Source: JBOGFC01 sp050742155 (GTDB lineage Bacteria; Actinomycetota; Acidimicrobiia; Spongiisociales; JALYHC01). From it: 10,858 bases of DNA. Every line of letters begins with the position of its first letter. Positions within the stretch are counted from its first letter, which is position 1. A model generated the notes under the pieces. That model saw only the letters and a list, made by a program, of their open reading frames with translations, searched no databases and was not told where the DNA came from. Location: assembly GCA_050742155.1 (NCBI GenBank), contig JBOGFC010000043.1:1-10858 (forward strand). The letters are read 5' to 3'. The position numbers were made by a program, and so were the translations under genes. This document shows, piece after piece, positions 1 through 6,361 of the stretch.

Positions 1-115
1 CGAGGGAGGCCATCACCGTCTGCCGCACCCGCTCCGGGAGCCGTCCTCCGAGGGCCGTGCCGATGGCCGCCCCGAGCAAGACGGTCCCGATGTTGGCCAG
101 CGTGCCGATGAACAC
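1..115 (-). CDS. DUF554 family membrane protein, N-terminal fragment
   Basis: Only the first 38 codons are in the window; the gene runs off the left edge. The minus-strand reading from a GTG at 115-113 begins VFIGTLANIGTVLLGAAIG and continues with GGRLPERVRQTVMASL. This is the characteristic opening of DUF554 (YdfK-like) proteins: a Gly-rich first membrane helix with a G-T-L-x-N-x-G-T motif, followed by a basic R-L-P-E-R segment. The family consists of predicted multi-pass inner-membrane proteins of uncertain function, often suggested to be transporters. No ATG lies in frame upstream. A purine-rich stretch on the minus strand (plus positions 130-138) is the best ribosome binding site but lies 14 nt from the GTG, which is long. 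The gene is divergent from trpS. The family call is fairly firm; the exact start is less so. Confidence 0.7.
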   Translation of the reverse strand, partial: MFIGTLANIGTVLLGAAIGTALGGRLPERVRQTVMASL

Positions 116-129
116 CCCGAAATCGTAAG

Positions 130-180
130 CCCCCTCCCGGCCTCGCCCCGCTCGGCCACCCTCCCCCAAAGGGAGAGGGG
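130..180. repeat. GC-rich REP-like palindromic intergenic repeat
   Basis: This stretch between the divergent DUF554 and trpS genes holds a C-rich run at 130-138, an imperfect inverted repeat with GGCC at 139-142 and 154-157, and a hairpin CTCCC (161-165) / GGGAG (171-175) with loop CCAAA. The alternation of CCCTCCC and GGGAGAGGGG arms around a GGCC core resembles dispersed REP-like intergenic repeats found in many high-GC genomes. That family resemblance is from general knowledge, and no second full copy is visible here. A related C/G palindrome sits at 9747-9780. It could act as a barrier or terminator between the divergent transcripts. Confidence 0.4.
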
Positions 181-185
181 AGATC

Positions 186-194
186 TGCTAGCCT
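186..194 (+). promoter_or_regulatory. Extended -10 promoter of the trpS leader
   Basis: TGCTAGCCT fits the extended -10 pattern TGnTAnnnT, with the hexamer TAGCCT at 189-194. It ends 8 nt before the ATG of the leader peptide at 203. A transcription start at or next to A203 would make the leader peptide leaderless, which is common in Actinobacteria and agrees with the lack of a Shine-Dalgarno sequence close to that ATG. No convincing -35 is visible about 17 nt upstream. The same TGCTA core precedes guaB3. This is an inference from sequence only. Confidence 0.5.
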
Positions 195-202
195 CGGTTT
201 CG

Positions 203-241
203 ATGAACCGACGTGCGTGGTGGTGGTCCTCGACGAGTTGA
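203..241 (+). CDS. trpL: Trp-rich leader peptide of the trpS attenuator
   Basis: An ATG at 203 opens a 12-codon frame that reads MNRRAWWWSSTS and ends at TGA 239-241. Three consecutive TGG codons (218-226) are very unlikely by chance in a 12-codon peptide directly before the tryptophanyl-tRNA synthetase gene. Its role would be to measure charged tRNA-Trp. When Trp-tRNA is scarce the ribosome stalls on the TGG run; when it is plentiful the ribosome reaches the stop codon. The stop lies directly before the upstream arm of the antiterminator (242-249), as ribosome-controlled attenuation requires. There is no ribosome binding site at normal spacing, so translation is probably leaderless from the promoter at 186-194. 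The gene name is used by analogy with the leader of trp biosynthetic operons. Confidence 0.82.
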   Translation: MNRRAWWWSSTS

Positions 242-283
242 GGCCTTCCCCGCGCGCACAGTTCGAGCCGAAGCCGGAGGGCC
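228..283 (+). promoter_or_regulatory. Mutually exclusive antiterminator and 1:2 hairpin of the trpS leader
   Basis: GGCCTTCC (242-249) is complementary to GGAGGGCC (276-283) over 8 bp, with one G-U pair. The downstream strand of this helix overlaps the 5' arm of the terminator (273-281), so the two structures cannot coexist. A competing short hairpin pairs CCTC (228-231) with GAGG (240-243), joining the end of the Trp-codon region to the start of the antiterminator strand. A ribosome stalled on the Trp codons would cover 228-238 and leave 242-249 free to form the antiterminator. A ribosome at the stop codon would cover 242-249 and allow termination. This is the classical 1:2, 2:3, 3:4 arrangement. 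Folding was done by eye only. Confidence 0.72.
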
Positions 284-302
284 GAGCCCCCCCGGCGTTT
301 TT
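273..302 (+). terminator. Rho-independent terminator (attenuator) before trpS
   Basis: GCCGGAGGG (273-281) pairs with the C-rich 3' arm (288-296). This gives eight G-C or C-G pairs around one A-C mismatch or bulge at A278, with a six-base loop (282-287). A run of five T residues follows at 298-302. The trpS ribosome binding site starts at 307, so termination here would abort transcription before the gene. A terminator in the 5' leader of a gene, rather than after one, indicates attenuation. Confidence 0.8.
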
Positions 303-316
303 CATTGGAGGAGGAC

Positions 317-1300
317 ATGCAACGCAAGACGGTCTTCTCGGGCCTGCAACCGACCGGAGAGCTCCATCTGGGCAACTATCTGGGTGCCCTGAGGAACATG
401 GTCCGGCTGCAGGACGAGCATGACGCCATCTACTGCGTGGTCGACCTGCACGCCCTAACCGTTCCTCGGGACTCGTCCCGGCTGCGGCGGGAGCGCCTGG
501 CGACCGCCAAGACGCTGCTGGCGGTGGGGATCGACCCGCACCGTTCCCTGCTCTACTACCAGAGCCAGGTTCCCCACCATGCCGAGCTGACGTGGATCCT
601 GGGGACCATCACCCAGCTCGGGGTGCTGAACCGGATGACCCAGTTCAAGGAGAAGGCCGACCGGAGCGGGGCCAACCTGGGCCTGTACGCCTACCCGGTG
701 CTGATGGCCGCCGACATCCTGGTGCACCATGCCCATCTGGTGCCGGTGGGGGAAGACCAGGTACAGCACCTGGAGGTCACCCGCGATCTGGCCGAGCGGT
801 TCAACAGCCGCTTCGGGGAGGAGTTCCCGATCCCGGAGCCGATCATCCCCGAGGTGGGGGCGCGCATCATGTCGCTCAAGGATCCCGGCTCCAAGATGGC
901 CAAGTCCGACCCCGACCCGGATGGTTGGATCCTGGTCACCGAGGCTCCCGACTCCATCCGCCGCAAGCTCAAGGCGGCGGTCACCGACTCGGGTCACGAG
1001 GTGCTCTATGACCCGGAGGCGAAGCCGGGCATCTCCAACCTGCTCGAGATCCTCTCCTTGTTCGCCGAGCGGCCCATCGAGGAGCTGGAGAAGGAGTACC
1101 GGGAGAGCCCTTACACCGCCTTCAAGGAGGTGGTGGCCGAAGCGGTCATCGCCGGCCTGGCCCCCATCCGCAAGGCCTATCGGGAGCTCGACGACGAGGA
1201 GGTGGCCCGCCTGATGCAGAAGGGGGCCCTCGACGCCCGCACCCAGGCGGAGCGCTTCATGGTCTCGGTGCGCAAGCGGGTGGGCCTGAACGCCTCCTGA
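317..1300 (+). CDS. trpS: Tryptophanyl-tRNA synthetase
   Basis: The 327-residue product is a class I aminoacyl-tRNA synthetase that attaches tryptophan to tRNA-Trp in the cytoplasm; the length is normal for bacterial TrpS. The N-terminus reads SGLQPTGELHLGNYLGAL, where HLGN (residues 17-20) is the HIGH signature of the ATP-binding Rossmann fold. The KMSKS loop is present as KMAKS (193-197). GEDQVQHLEVTRDLAERFN is the family-specific block around the active site, and the C-terminal helical domain is complete. ATG 317 is chosen because GGAGGAGG (307-314) precedes it at good spacing. An in-frame TTG at 305 would place that ribosome binding site inside the coding sequence. Expression appears controlled by the Trp-codon attenuator at 203-302. 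The next gene, guaB3, has its own promoter, so trpS is probably monocistronic. Confidence 0.97.
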   Translation: MQRKTVFSGLQPTGELHLGNYLGALRNMVRLQDEHDAIYCVVDLHALTVPRDSSRLRRERLATAKTLLAVGIDPHRSLLYYQSQVPHHAELTWILGTITQLGVLNRMTQFKEKADRSGANLGLYAYPVLMAADILVHHAHLVPVGEDQVQHLEVTRDLAERFNSRFGEEFPIPEPIIPEVGARIMSLKDPGSKMAKSDPDPDGWILVTEAPDSIRRKLKAAVTDSGHEVLYDPEAKPGISNLLEILSLFAERPIEELEKEYRESPYTAFKEVVAEAVIAGLAPIRKAYRELDDEEVARLMQKGALDARTQAERFMVSVRKRVGLNAS

Positions 1301-1361
1301 GCGAACCTAAGGCTTGGCTGTACCGAAACGGTTCAATCCTGCCTTCGGTTTGCGGTCCCGG

Positions 1362-1371
1362 TCCCGCGGGA
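1362..1371. promoter_or_regulatory. Palindrome in the guaB3 promoter, possible operator
   Basis: TCCCGCGGGA is a perfect 10-bp palindrome located 6 bp upstream of the extended -10 of guaB3, in the spacer where RNA polymerase would bind. Palindromes at this place often bind a repressor. In DNA this GC-rich, however, such palindromes also occur by chance, and no second site supports it. The surrounding 92-bp gap (1301-1392) also contains a weak inverted repeat, ACCGAA (1322-1327) and TTCGGT (1344-1349) followed by TTTG, which might be a poor terminator for trpS. Confidence 0.25.
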
Positions 1372-1377
1372 GGCCAC

Positions 1378-1386
1378 TGCTACCGT
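1378..1386 (+). promoter_or_regulatory. Extended -10 promoter of guaB3-guaA
   Basis: TGCTACCGT matches TGnTAnnnT. The hexamer TACCGT ends at 1386, exactly 6 nt before the guaB3 ATG at 1393. This spacing would place the transcription start on or beside the start codon, giving a leaderless mRNA. No Shine-Dalgarno sequence lies between them. The -35 region has no clear TTGACA-like match. Confidence 0.5.
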
Positions 1387-1392
1387 TGAGGC

Positions 1393-2550
1393 ATGGAAGT
1401 CGAGATCGGCATCGGCAAGTCGGCCCGCCAGGGTTTCGGGTTCGACGACATCGCCATCGTGCCGAGCCGGAGGACCCGGGACCCGGACGACATCGACATC
1501 TCCTGGCAGCTCGACGCCTTCACCTTCGACCTTCCTCTGATGGGCTCGGCCATGGACTCGGCCATCAGCCCCGACACGGCCATCGAGATCGGACGGCTGG
1601 GCGGCCTGGCCGTTCTAAACCTGGAGGGGCTGTGGACCCGCTACGAGGACCCCGATCCCTACTACGAGGAGATCGCCAACCTGCCGGCCGACAAGGTGAC
1701 TCGCCGTATGCAAGAGATCTACCAGGAGCCCATCAAGGAGGGGCTGATCGGCGAGCGGATCCGGCAGATCAAGGAGGCGGGTGTGGTCTCGGCGGCCAGC
1801 CTCACCCCGCCTCGGGTGGAGCGCTATGCCGAGGAGGTGCTTCGGGCCGGACTGGACTTCCTCGTCATCCAGGGCACGGTGGTCTCCGCCGAGCATGTGT
1901 CCTCTCGTCAGAAGCCGCTCAACCTGAAGGAGTTCATCGCCCACCTCGACATCCCGGTGGTGGTGGGAGGCTGCGCCTCCTACTCGACCGCCCTCCACCT
2001 GATGCGGACCGGAGCGGTGGGAGTGCTGGTGGGGGTGGGACCGGGAGCGGCCTGCACCACCCGCGGGGTGCTGGGGATCGGCGTCCCCCAGGCCACCGCC
2101 ATCGCCGACGCGGCCGGGGCCCGCATGCGCCACCTCGACGAGACCGGCCGCTACGCGCACGTGATCGCCGACGGGGGGATGCGCACCGGGGGCGACGTGG
2201 CCAAGGCGATCGCCTGCGGGGCCGACGCGGTGATGATCGGCTCCCCGCTGGCCGGGGCGGTCGAGGCACCGGGACGGGGCTTCCACTGGGGCATGGCCAC
2301 CTTTCACCCCACGCTACCCCGAGGGACACGGGTGGAGGTGGGGGAGCTGGGCACCATGCAGCAGATCCTGGTCGGCCCGGCTCACGAGAACGACGGCCGC
2401 TGCAATCTCTTCGGGGCCTTGCGGGTGGCGATGGCCACCACCGGCTACCAGGAGGTCAAGGAGTTCCAGAAGGCCGAGATCTTACTGGCGCCTTCCCTGC
2501 AGACCGAGGGAAAGGGGCTGCAGAGAGCGCAGCGGTTGGGGATGGGATGA
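1393..2550 (+). CDS. guaB3: GuaB3 family IMP dehydrogenase-related protein
   Basis: The 385-residue product belongs to the IMP dehydrogenase/GMP reductase (beta/alpha)8 barrel superfamily. It has no CBS (Bateman) domain pair, which is why it is about 100 residues shorter than GuaB. The opening FGFDDIAIVPSRRTRDPDDID and the substrate loop GPGAACTTRGVLGIGVPQ are diagnostic. The catalytic Cys that forms the thioimidate with the purine nucleotide is C221. DGGMRTGGDVAKAIACGADAVMIGSPLAG is the phosphate-binding segment. GuaB3 is described as a separate branch of the family; cyanobacterial members are reported to act as IMP dehydrogenases, while the actinobacterial branch has no settled activity to my knowledge. 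The gene overlaps guaA by ATGA, so the two are cotranslated, which favours a role at the IMP/XMP/GMP node. The start is the only sensible ATG and lies 6 nt after a -10 box. Confidence 0.92.
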   Translation: MEVEIGIGKSARQGFGFDDIAIVPSRRTRDPDDIDISWQLDAFTFDLPLMGSAMDSAISPDTAIEIGRLGGLAVLNLEGLWTRYEDPDPYYEEIANLPADKVTRRMQEIYQEPIKEGLIGERIRQIKEAGVVSAASLTPPRVERYAEEVLRAGLDFLVIQGTVVSAEHVSSRQKPLNLKEFIAHLDIPVVVGGCASYSTALHLMRTGAVGVLVGVGPGAACTTRGVLGIGVPQATAIADAAGARMRHLDETGRYAHVIADGGMRTGGDVAKAIACGADAVMIGSPLAGAVEAPGRGFHWGMATFHPTLPRGTRVEVGELGTMQQILVGPAHENDGRCNLFGALRVAMATTGYQEVKEFQKAEILLAPSLQTEGKGLQRAQRLGMG

Positions 2551-4097
2551 TCGGCTCCTTAGAGGGGGAGCACGACACTGTAGTGGTCGTCGACCTGGGC
2601 GCTCAGTATGCCCGGCTGATCGCCCGGCGAATCCGGGAGGCGCACGTCCACTCCGAGATCGTCCCCCGGGATGTCGGCGCCGCCGAGGTGCGCCGGCGCA
2701 AGCCGGTCGGGGTGATCCTCTCCGGCGGGCCCGCCTCGGTCTACGCCGAGGACGCCTATCAGGTGGACCCGGAGATCCTCTCCCTCGGTGTCCCGGTGCT
2801 GGGCATCTGCTATGGACACCAGTACCTGGCCCACGCCCTGGGCGGGGAGGTGGCTCGCACCGGTATCGCCGAGTACGGAAGCGCCCCGCTTCGGGTGCTC
2901 CGCCGGGCGAGCCTCTTCGAGGGGCTGCCCGATCGACAGAACGTGTGGATGAGCCATGGCGACTCGGTCACCCGGGCTCCGGAAGGGTTCCGGGTGACCG
3001 CCGCCACTCCCACCTCGCCGGTGGCGGCCATGGAGGATGCCGACCGGCGGCTCTTCGGGGTTCAGTTCCACCCCGAGGTGAGCCACACCGACCGGGGCCA
3101 CGACATCCTCAAGCGCTTCCTCTTCGACGTCTGTGAGGCCCGTCCCACCTGGACGCGCAGCTCGATCATCGAGCAGGCGGTGGAGGCGGTTCGACGGCAG
3201 GTGGGTGGTGAGCGGGTGATCTGCGGGCTCTCGGGCGGGGTCGATTCGGCGGTGGCGGCCGCCCTGGTGCACAAGGCGGTCGGCGACCAGCTCACCTGCG
3301 TATTCATCGACCACGGCCTGCTGCGGGCCGGGGAAGCCCGGCAGGTGGAGGACACCTTCCGGCGCACCTTCCCGGTCGACCTGGTCCACCACAAGGCGGA
3401 GGACCGGTTCTTGGAGAGGTTGGCGGGGGTGGTCGATCCCGAAGAGAAGCGCAAGATCATCGGGGAGACCTTCATCAGGGTGTTCGAGGAGGTGGCGGCC
3501 GACCTGGCCGACGCCCGCTTCCTGGTGCAGGGCACCCTCTATCCGGACATCATTGAGTCGGGGACTCGGGATGCGGCGCGCATCAAGAGCCACCACAACG
3601 TGGGGGGCCTCCCCGAGGACATGCAGTTCGAGCTGGTGGAGCCGCTGGGCGATCTCTTCAAGGACGAGGTGCGGGCCATCGGTGAGGAGCTGGGCCTTCC
3701 CGAAGAACTGGTTTGGCGGCAGCCGTTCCCCGGTCCCGGGCTGGCGGTGCGGATCATCGGCGAGGTTTCCAGGGAGCGACTCATGCTGCTCAGGGCGGCC
3801 GACGCCATCATTCTCGAGGAGGTCCGCCGGGCCGGGCTCGACCGCGATCTCTGGCAGGCCTTCGGGATCCTACTCAGCCTGAAGACGGTGGGTGTGCAGG
3901 GGGACGGCCGCACTTACGCTCATCCCCTCATCCTGCGGGCGGTGACCAGCGAGGACGCCATGACCGCCGACTGGGCCCGGCTGCCGCATGAGGTGCTGGA
4001 GCGCATCTCGTCGCGGGTCATCAACGAGGTACCCGGGATCAACCGGGTGGCCTACGACATCTCTTCCAAGCCGCCCGCCACCATCGAGTGGGAGTAG
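2547..4097 (+). CDS. guaA: GMP synthase (glutamine-hydrolysing)
   Basis: The 516-residue enzyme converts XMP to GMP using ATP and ammonia from glutamine, the last step of guanine nucleotide synthesis. The N-terminal class I glutamine amidotransferase (about residues 10-200) has the oxyanion-strand motif LSGGPASVY, the nucleophile C88 in GICYGHQYLAH, and H175 and E177 in VQFHPEVSH, so the catalytic triad is complete. The ATP pyrophosphatase domain follows with the PP-loop SGGVDS (229-234). The C-terminal dimerisation domain ends with the typical PATIEWE. The ATG at 2547 overlaps the guaB3 stop as ATGA, and only a weak G-rich ribosome binding site precedes it, which indicates translational coupling. 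The frame remains open far upstream, but that part is a shadow of guaB3 and does not encode a fusion. Confidence 0.97.
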   Translation: MIGSLEGEHDTVVVVDLGAQYARLIARRIREAHVHSEIVPRDVGAAEVRRRKPVGVILSGGPASVYAEDAYQVDPEILSLGVPVLGICYGHQYLAHALGGEVARTGIAEYGSAPLRVLRRASLFEGLPDRQNVWMSHGDSVTRAPEGFRVTAATPTSPVAAMEDADRRLFGVQFHPEVSHTDRGHDILKRFLFDVCEARPTWTRSSIIEQAVEAVRRQVGGERVICGLSGGVDSAVAAALVHKAVGDQLTCVFIDHGLLRAGEARQVEDTFRRTFPVDLVHHKAEDRFLERLAGVVDPEEKRKIIGETFIRVFEEVAADLADARFLVQGTLYPDIIESGTRDAARIKSHHNVGGLPEDMQFELVEPLGDLFKDEVRAIGEELGLPEELVWRQPFPGPGLAVRIIGEVSRERLMLLRAADAIILEEVRRAGLDRDLWQAFGILLSLKTVGVQGDGRTYAHPLILRAVTSEDAMTADWARLPHEVLERISSRVINEVPGINRVAYDISSKPPATIEWE

Positions 4098-4103
4098 GGG
4101 GGG

Positions 4104-4123
4104 CCTGCGGCTGCCCGCGACCG
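4104..4123 (+). repeat. Copy A of a short hairpin repeat after guaA
   Basis: This 20-base segment begins CCTGCGGC and ends GACCG. It matches the segment at 7521-7540 at 17 of 20 positions. It can form a small hairpin, GCGG (4107-4110) with CCGC (4115-4118), around a four-base loop. Both copies lie in short intergenic gaps before the next plus-strand gene. The rest of the 85-bp gap (4098-4182) shows a possible -10 box TAGCGT (4151-4156) and the ribosome binding site of the next gene. Confidence 0.35.
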
Positions 4124-4182
4124 ACTCAAGGGCGTCATTCCTCGTGTCGATAGCGTTGGAAGCCTTTTCGCGAGGTACAGGC

Positions 4183-6267
4183 TTGAATGACGACGCCGAG
4201 CTGCAAGCGCTCTTCCGGGAGGAGGTGAGCGAGCGGGCCCACCGCCTCATCGAGGCGGCACGCCGCATGGCCACCGAGGGGGTGGATCCCGAACAGGTGC
4301 CCAACTTGGTGCGGGATGCCCACACCATCAAGGGTTCCGCCCGGGTGATGGGCTACGCCGCCATGGCCCGGGGGGCCGAGACCCTGGAGCATCTCTGGAA
4401 GCGGATACGGGACGGCGGGGTGCCCGCCGACGCGGAGCTGGGCGAGCTGCTGGCGGGGTTGGCCGCCTCGCTGGAGGCTGCTGCCGAGGCCCATCCTGCC
4501 GAAGGGACCCCGGAGCTGGCCAATGCGCTGGCCGGGGTGGACGGGTTCACGACAGGGCCGGCTCCGGCCCCCAACGGCGGGATGAGTCCGGCTCCCGCAG
4601 CCACGCCGGCGCCTACGGAGCCACCACCCAGTCCCCATGCCGTCGACCTGGGAGGCCTGCTCTCCACCCTGGAGGCGGAGGTGGTCGAGGAGTCGGCCAG
4701 CATCGAGAACAGCAGGCTCTACAGGCTCATCAACCGGTCGGCGGAAGCCGGGGTGGATGCCCGAGGCTTGCGGGAGACGCTGACCGCCCTGCGCCTGGCG
4801 ACGGCCGGCAGCCCCCACGAGGTCGCCGCGCTGGCCGCCCGGTGGGAGCGGGCTGTGGAAGCGCTGCAGCAGACCATCGAGGACCTTCAGAAACAGGCCA
4901 TGGCCCTGGCCGCCGCCCCCCTGCGGGAGGTGACCGACGCCTTCCCTCGGCTGGCCCGCTACCTGGCTCGCAAGACCGACAAGCACGTCCGCCTGGAGAT
5001 ACTGGGCGGCGAGGTGGAAGTCGACCAGCAGGTGCTGCAGCAGCTCGCCGACCCGCTGCGTCATCTGATCGTCAATGCCATCGAACACGGCATCGAGTCC
5101 TCGGCCGAGCGTGCCGAGCTCGGCAAGCCTGCCACGGCCGCGGTGTCGATGAGGGCCGAGGTGTCTGGCGGCAGGCTGCGCATCACGGTCGAGGACGACG
5201 GCCGCGGTGTCGACTGGCAGGGTTTGGAGGAGACCGCCCGGGCCAGGGGCTTGGTCGATGGTCCGCCCGCATCCCAGGCTCAGCTCACCTCGTTCCTGTT
5301 CCTGGAAGGCACCACCACCCGGCCGGTCCGTTCGGAGTTCAGCGGGGACGGGGCCGGGCTGGCCGTCGTCGCCCGGGCCGTCGAGGCCCTCAATGGAGGA
5401 TTGGAGCTCACTTCGGTCCCGGGCGCTGGTACTCGGGTGGAGGTGGCCGTTCCGGCCTGGTGGGCACTGCAGGAGGTGCTGCTCGTGCGAGCGGGCGGCC
5501 ACCTGTGGGGGATACCGGAGCCGGCGGCGGCCGCCACCCTCCCGATCTCCTTCGCCGACCTGCGGCCCGGGAAGGGGGGCATGGAGCTCTGGTGGCGCGA
5601 CCAGTCCGTCCCCGTCGCCTCGTTGTCGGCGGCGGTGGGCCTCCCTGAGGAGGAGCAGGTGGAGGAGGTGGTGCTGGTCACCACCAGGGCCGGACTGGTG
5701 GCCCTGACCGCACCCGAGGTGATCGGCGCCCGGCAGATCGCCGTGAAGGCGCTGGGGCCGCTGCTGCAGGGCCTCCCCCATTTGAGCGGAGCCGCGGTGC
5801 TCAACGGCACGGACGTGGTGGTGATGCTGGAGCCCAACGGGCTCGGGGAGCGAGCCCGCACCCTCCCGGCCACCACCGGGCCGCGCGCCCGGGTGATGGT
5901 GGTGGACGATTCCCCCGGCGTCCGTCAGCTTCTGGCAGCCACCTTGGCCAGCCATGGGTTCGAGACGGTCGTCGCCCCAGGCGTGCGGGAGGCGCTCGGC
6001 CACCTCGAATCGGAGCGAATCGACGCGCTGGTGGTCGACTACTCGATGCCCGGGCACGACGGGCTGGAACTGGTGGCCCGGGTCCGGGAGGCTTCTCCCG
6101 GATTGCCCATCGTCATGGTGTCGGCGGTGGCCGGCCCCGATGTCCAAGCCCGGGCCCGCCGGGTCGGAGTGGACGTCTACTTCGACAAGTCCGACCTGCG
6201 TCAGGGTGCCCTGGCGGCCACCCTGCAGGCGTTGGTGGAGTCCCGAGCGCTCCGCCAGGCAACGTGA
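4183..6267 (+). CDS. CheA-type hybrid histidine kinase with C-terminal receiver
   Basis: The 694-residue protein combines four modules seen in CheA-CheY fusions such as FrzE, ChpA or PilL. The N-terminal HPt domain (about 1-100) has the phosphoacceptor H47 in DAHTIKGSARVMGY. A Pro/Ala-rich linker (about 118-150) leads to a helical dimerisation region. The CheA-type ATPase (about 285-425) has the N-box HLIVNAIEHGIE (N298), the G1 box DDGRG (338-342) and a G2 box GDGAGL (388-393). A CheW-like coupling domain (about 427-557) ends in LGPLLQGLPHLSGAAVL. The receiver (about 572-690) has D575/D576, phosphoacceptor D619 in VVDYSMPGHDG and K669. No membrane segment is seen, so it is probably cytosolic. 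TTG 4183 is preferred because GAGGT (4172-4176) sits 6 nt upstream; GTG 4144 is an in-frame alternative. No receptor, CheW, CheR or CheB gene is nearby, so its input is unknown. Confidence 0.9.
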   Translation: MNDDAELQALFREEVSERAHRLIEAARRMATEGVDPEQVPNLVRDAHTIKGSARVMGYAAMARGAETLEHLWKRIRDGGVPADAELGELLAGLAASLEAAAEAHPAEGTPELANALAGVDGFTTGPAPAPNGGMSPAPAATPAPTEPPPSPHAVDLGGLLSTLEAEVVEESASIENSRLYRLINRSAEAGVDARGLRETLTALRLATAGSPHEVAALAARWERAVEALQQTIEDLQKQAMALAAAPLREVTDAFPRLARYLARKTDKHVRLEILGGEVEVDQQVLQQLADPLRHLIVNAIEHGIESSAERAELGKPATAAVSMRAEVSGGRLRITVEDDGRGVDWQGLEETARARGLVDGPPASQAQLTSFLFLEGTTTRPVRSEFSGDGAGLAVVARAVEALNGGLELTSVPGAGTRVEVAVPAWWALQEVLLVRAGGHLWGIPEPAAAATLPISFADLRPGKGGMELWWRDQSVPVASLSAAVGLPEEEQVEEVVLVTTRAGLVALTAPEVIGARQIAVKALGPLLQGLPHLSGAAVLNGTDVVVMLEPNGLGERARTLPATTGPRARVMVVDDSPGVRQLLAATLASHGFETVVAPGVREALGHLESERIDALVVDYSMPGHDGLELVARVREASPGLPIVMVSAVAGPDVQARARRVGVDVYFDKSDLRQGALAATLQALVESRALRQAT

Positions 6268-6361
6268 AGCTCGCCGGGGGCCTCACGACCGGATCGGCAT
6301 CGGTGGCGCGGGCACGTCGGCCAGAGCACTCGGAGACGAGGTTCGCAGTGGAGATGGGCTC

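Noticed and set aside
305..316. TTG at 305 as the trpS start
   Set aside because: It would place the strong ribosome binding site GGAGGAGG inside the coding sequence. ATG 317 is correctly spaced and gives the normal N-terminus.
203..316. T-box riboswitch as the trpS control element
   Set aside because: No stem I with a specifier loop and no T-box consensus is visible, and the leader is too short. A Trp-codon leader peptide with a terminator explains the region better.
1314..2546. Apparent long N-terminal extension that would make GuaA 927 residues
   Set aside because: The extension is guaB3 read in another frame and is compositionally random. GuaA begins properly at ATG 2547 with the amidotransferase fold.
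2559..3596. A 345-codon minus-strand open frame opposite guaA
   Set aside because: It is a shadow of guaA, with no domain and no promoter or ribosome binding site.
4135..6147. A 670-codon open frame on the minus strand opposite the hybrid kinase gene
   Set aside because: High-GC codon bias keeps the antisense frame open. Its translation is low-complexity and rich in Gly, Arg, His and Pro with no recognisable domain, while the plus strand encodes clear HPt, ATPase and receiver motifs.
6268..6361. Possible small gene or promoter in the gap between the two signalling genes
   Set aside because: I saw no credible coding frame, -10 box or hairpin apart from the GGAG ribosome binding site at 6350-6353.
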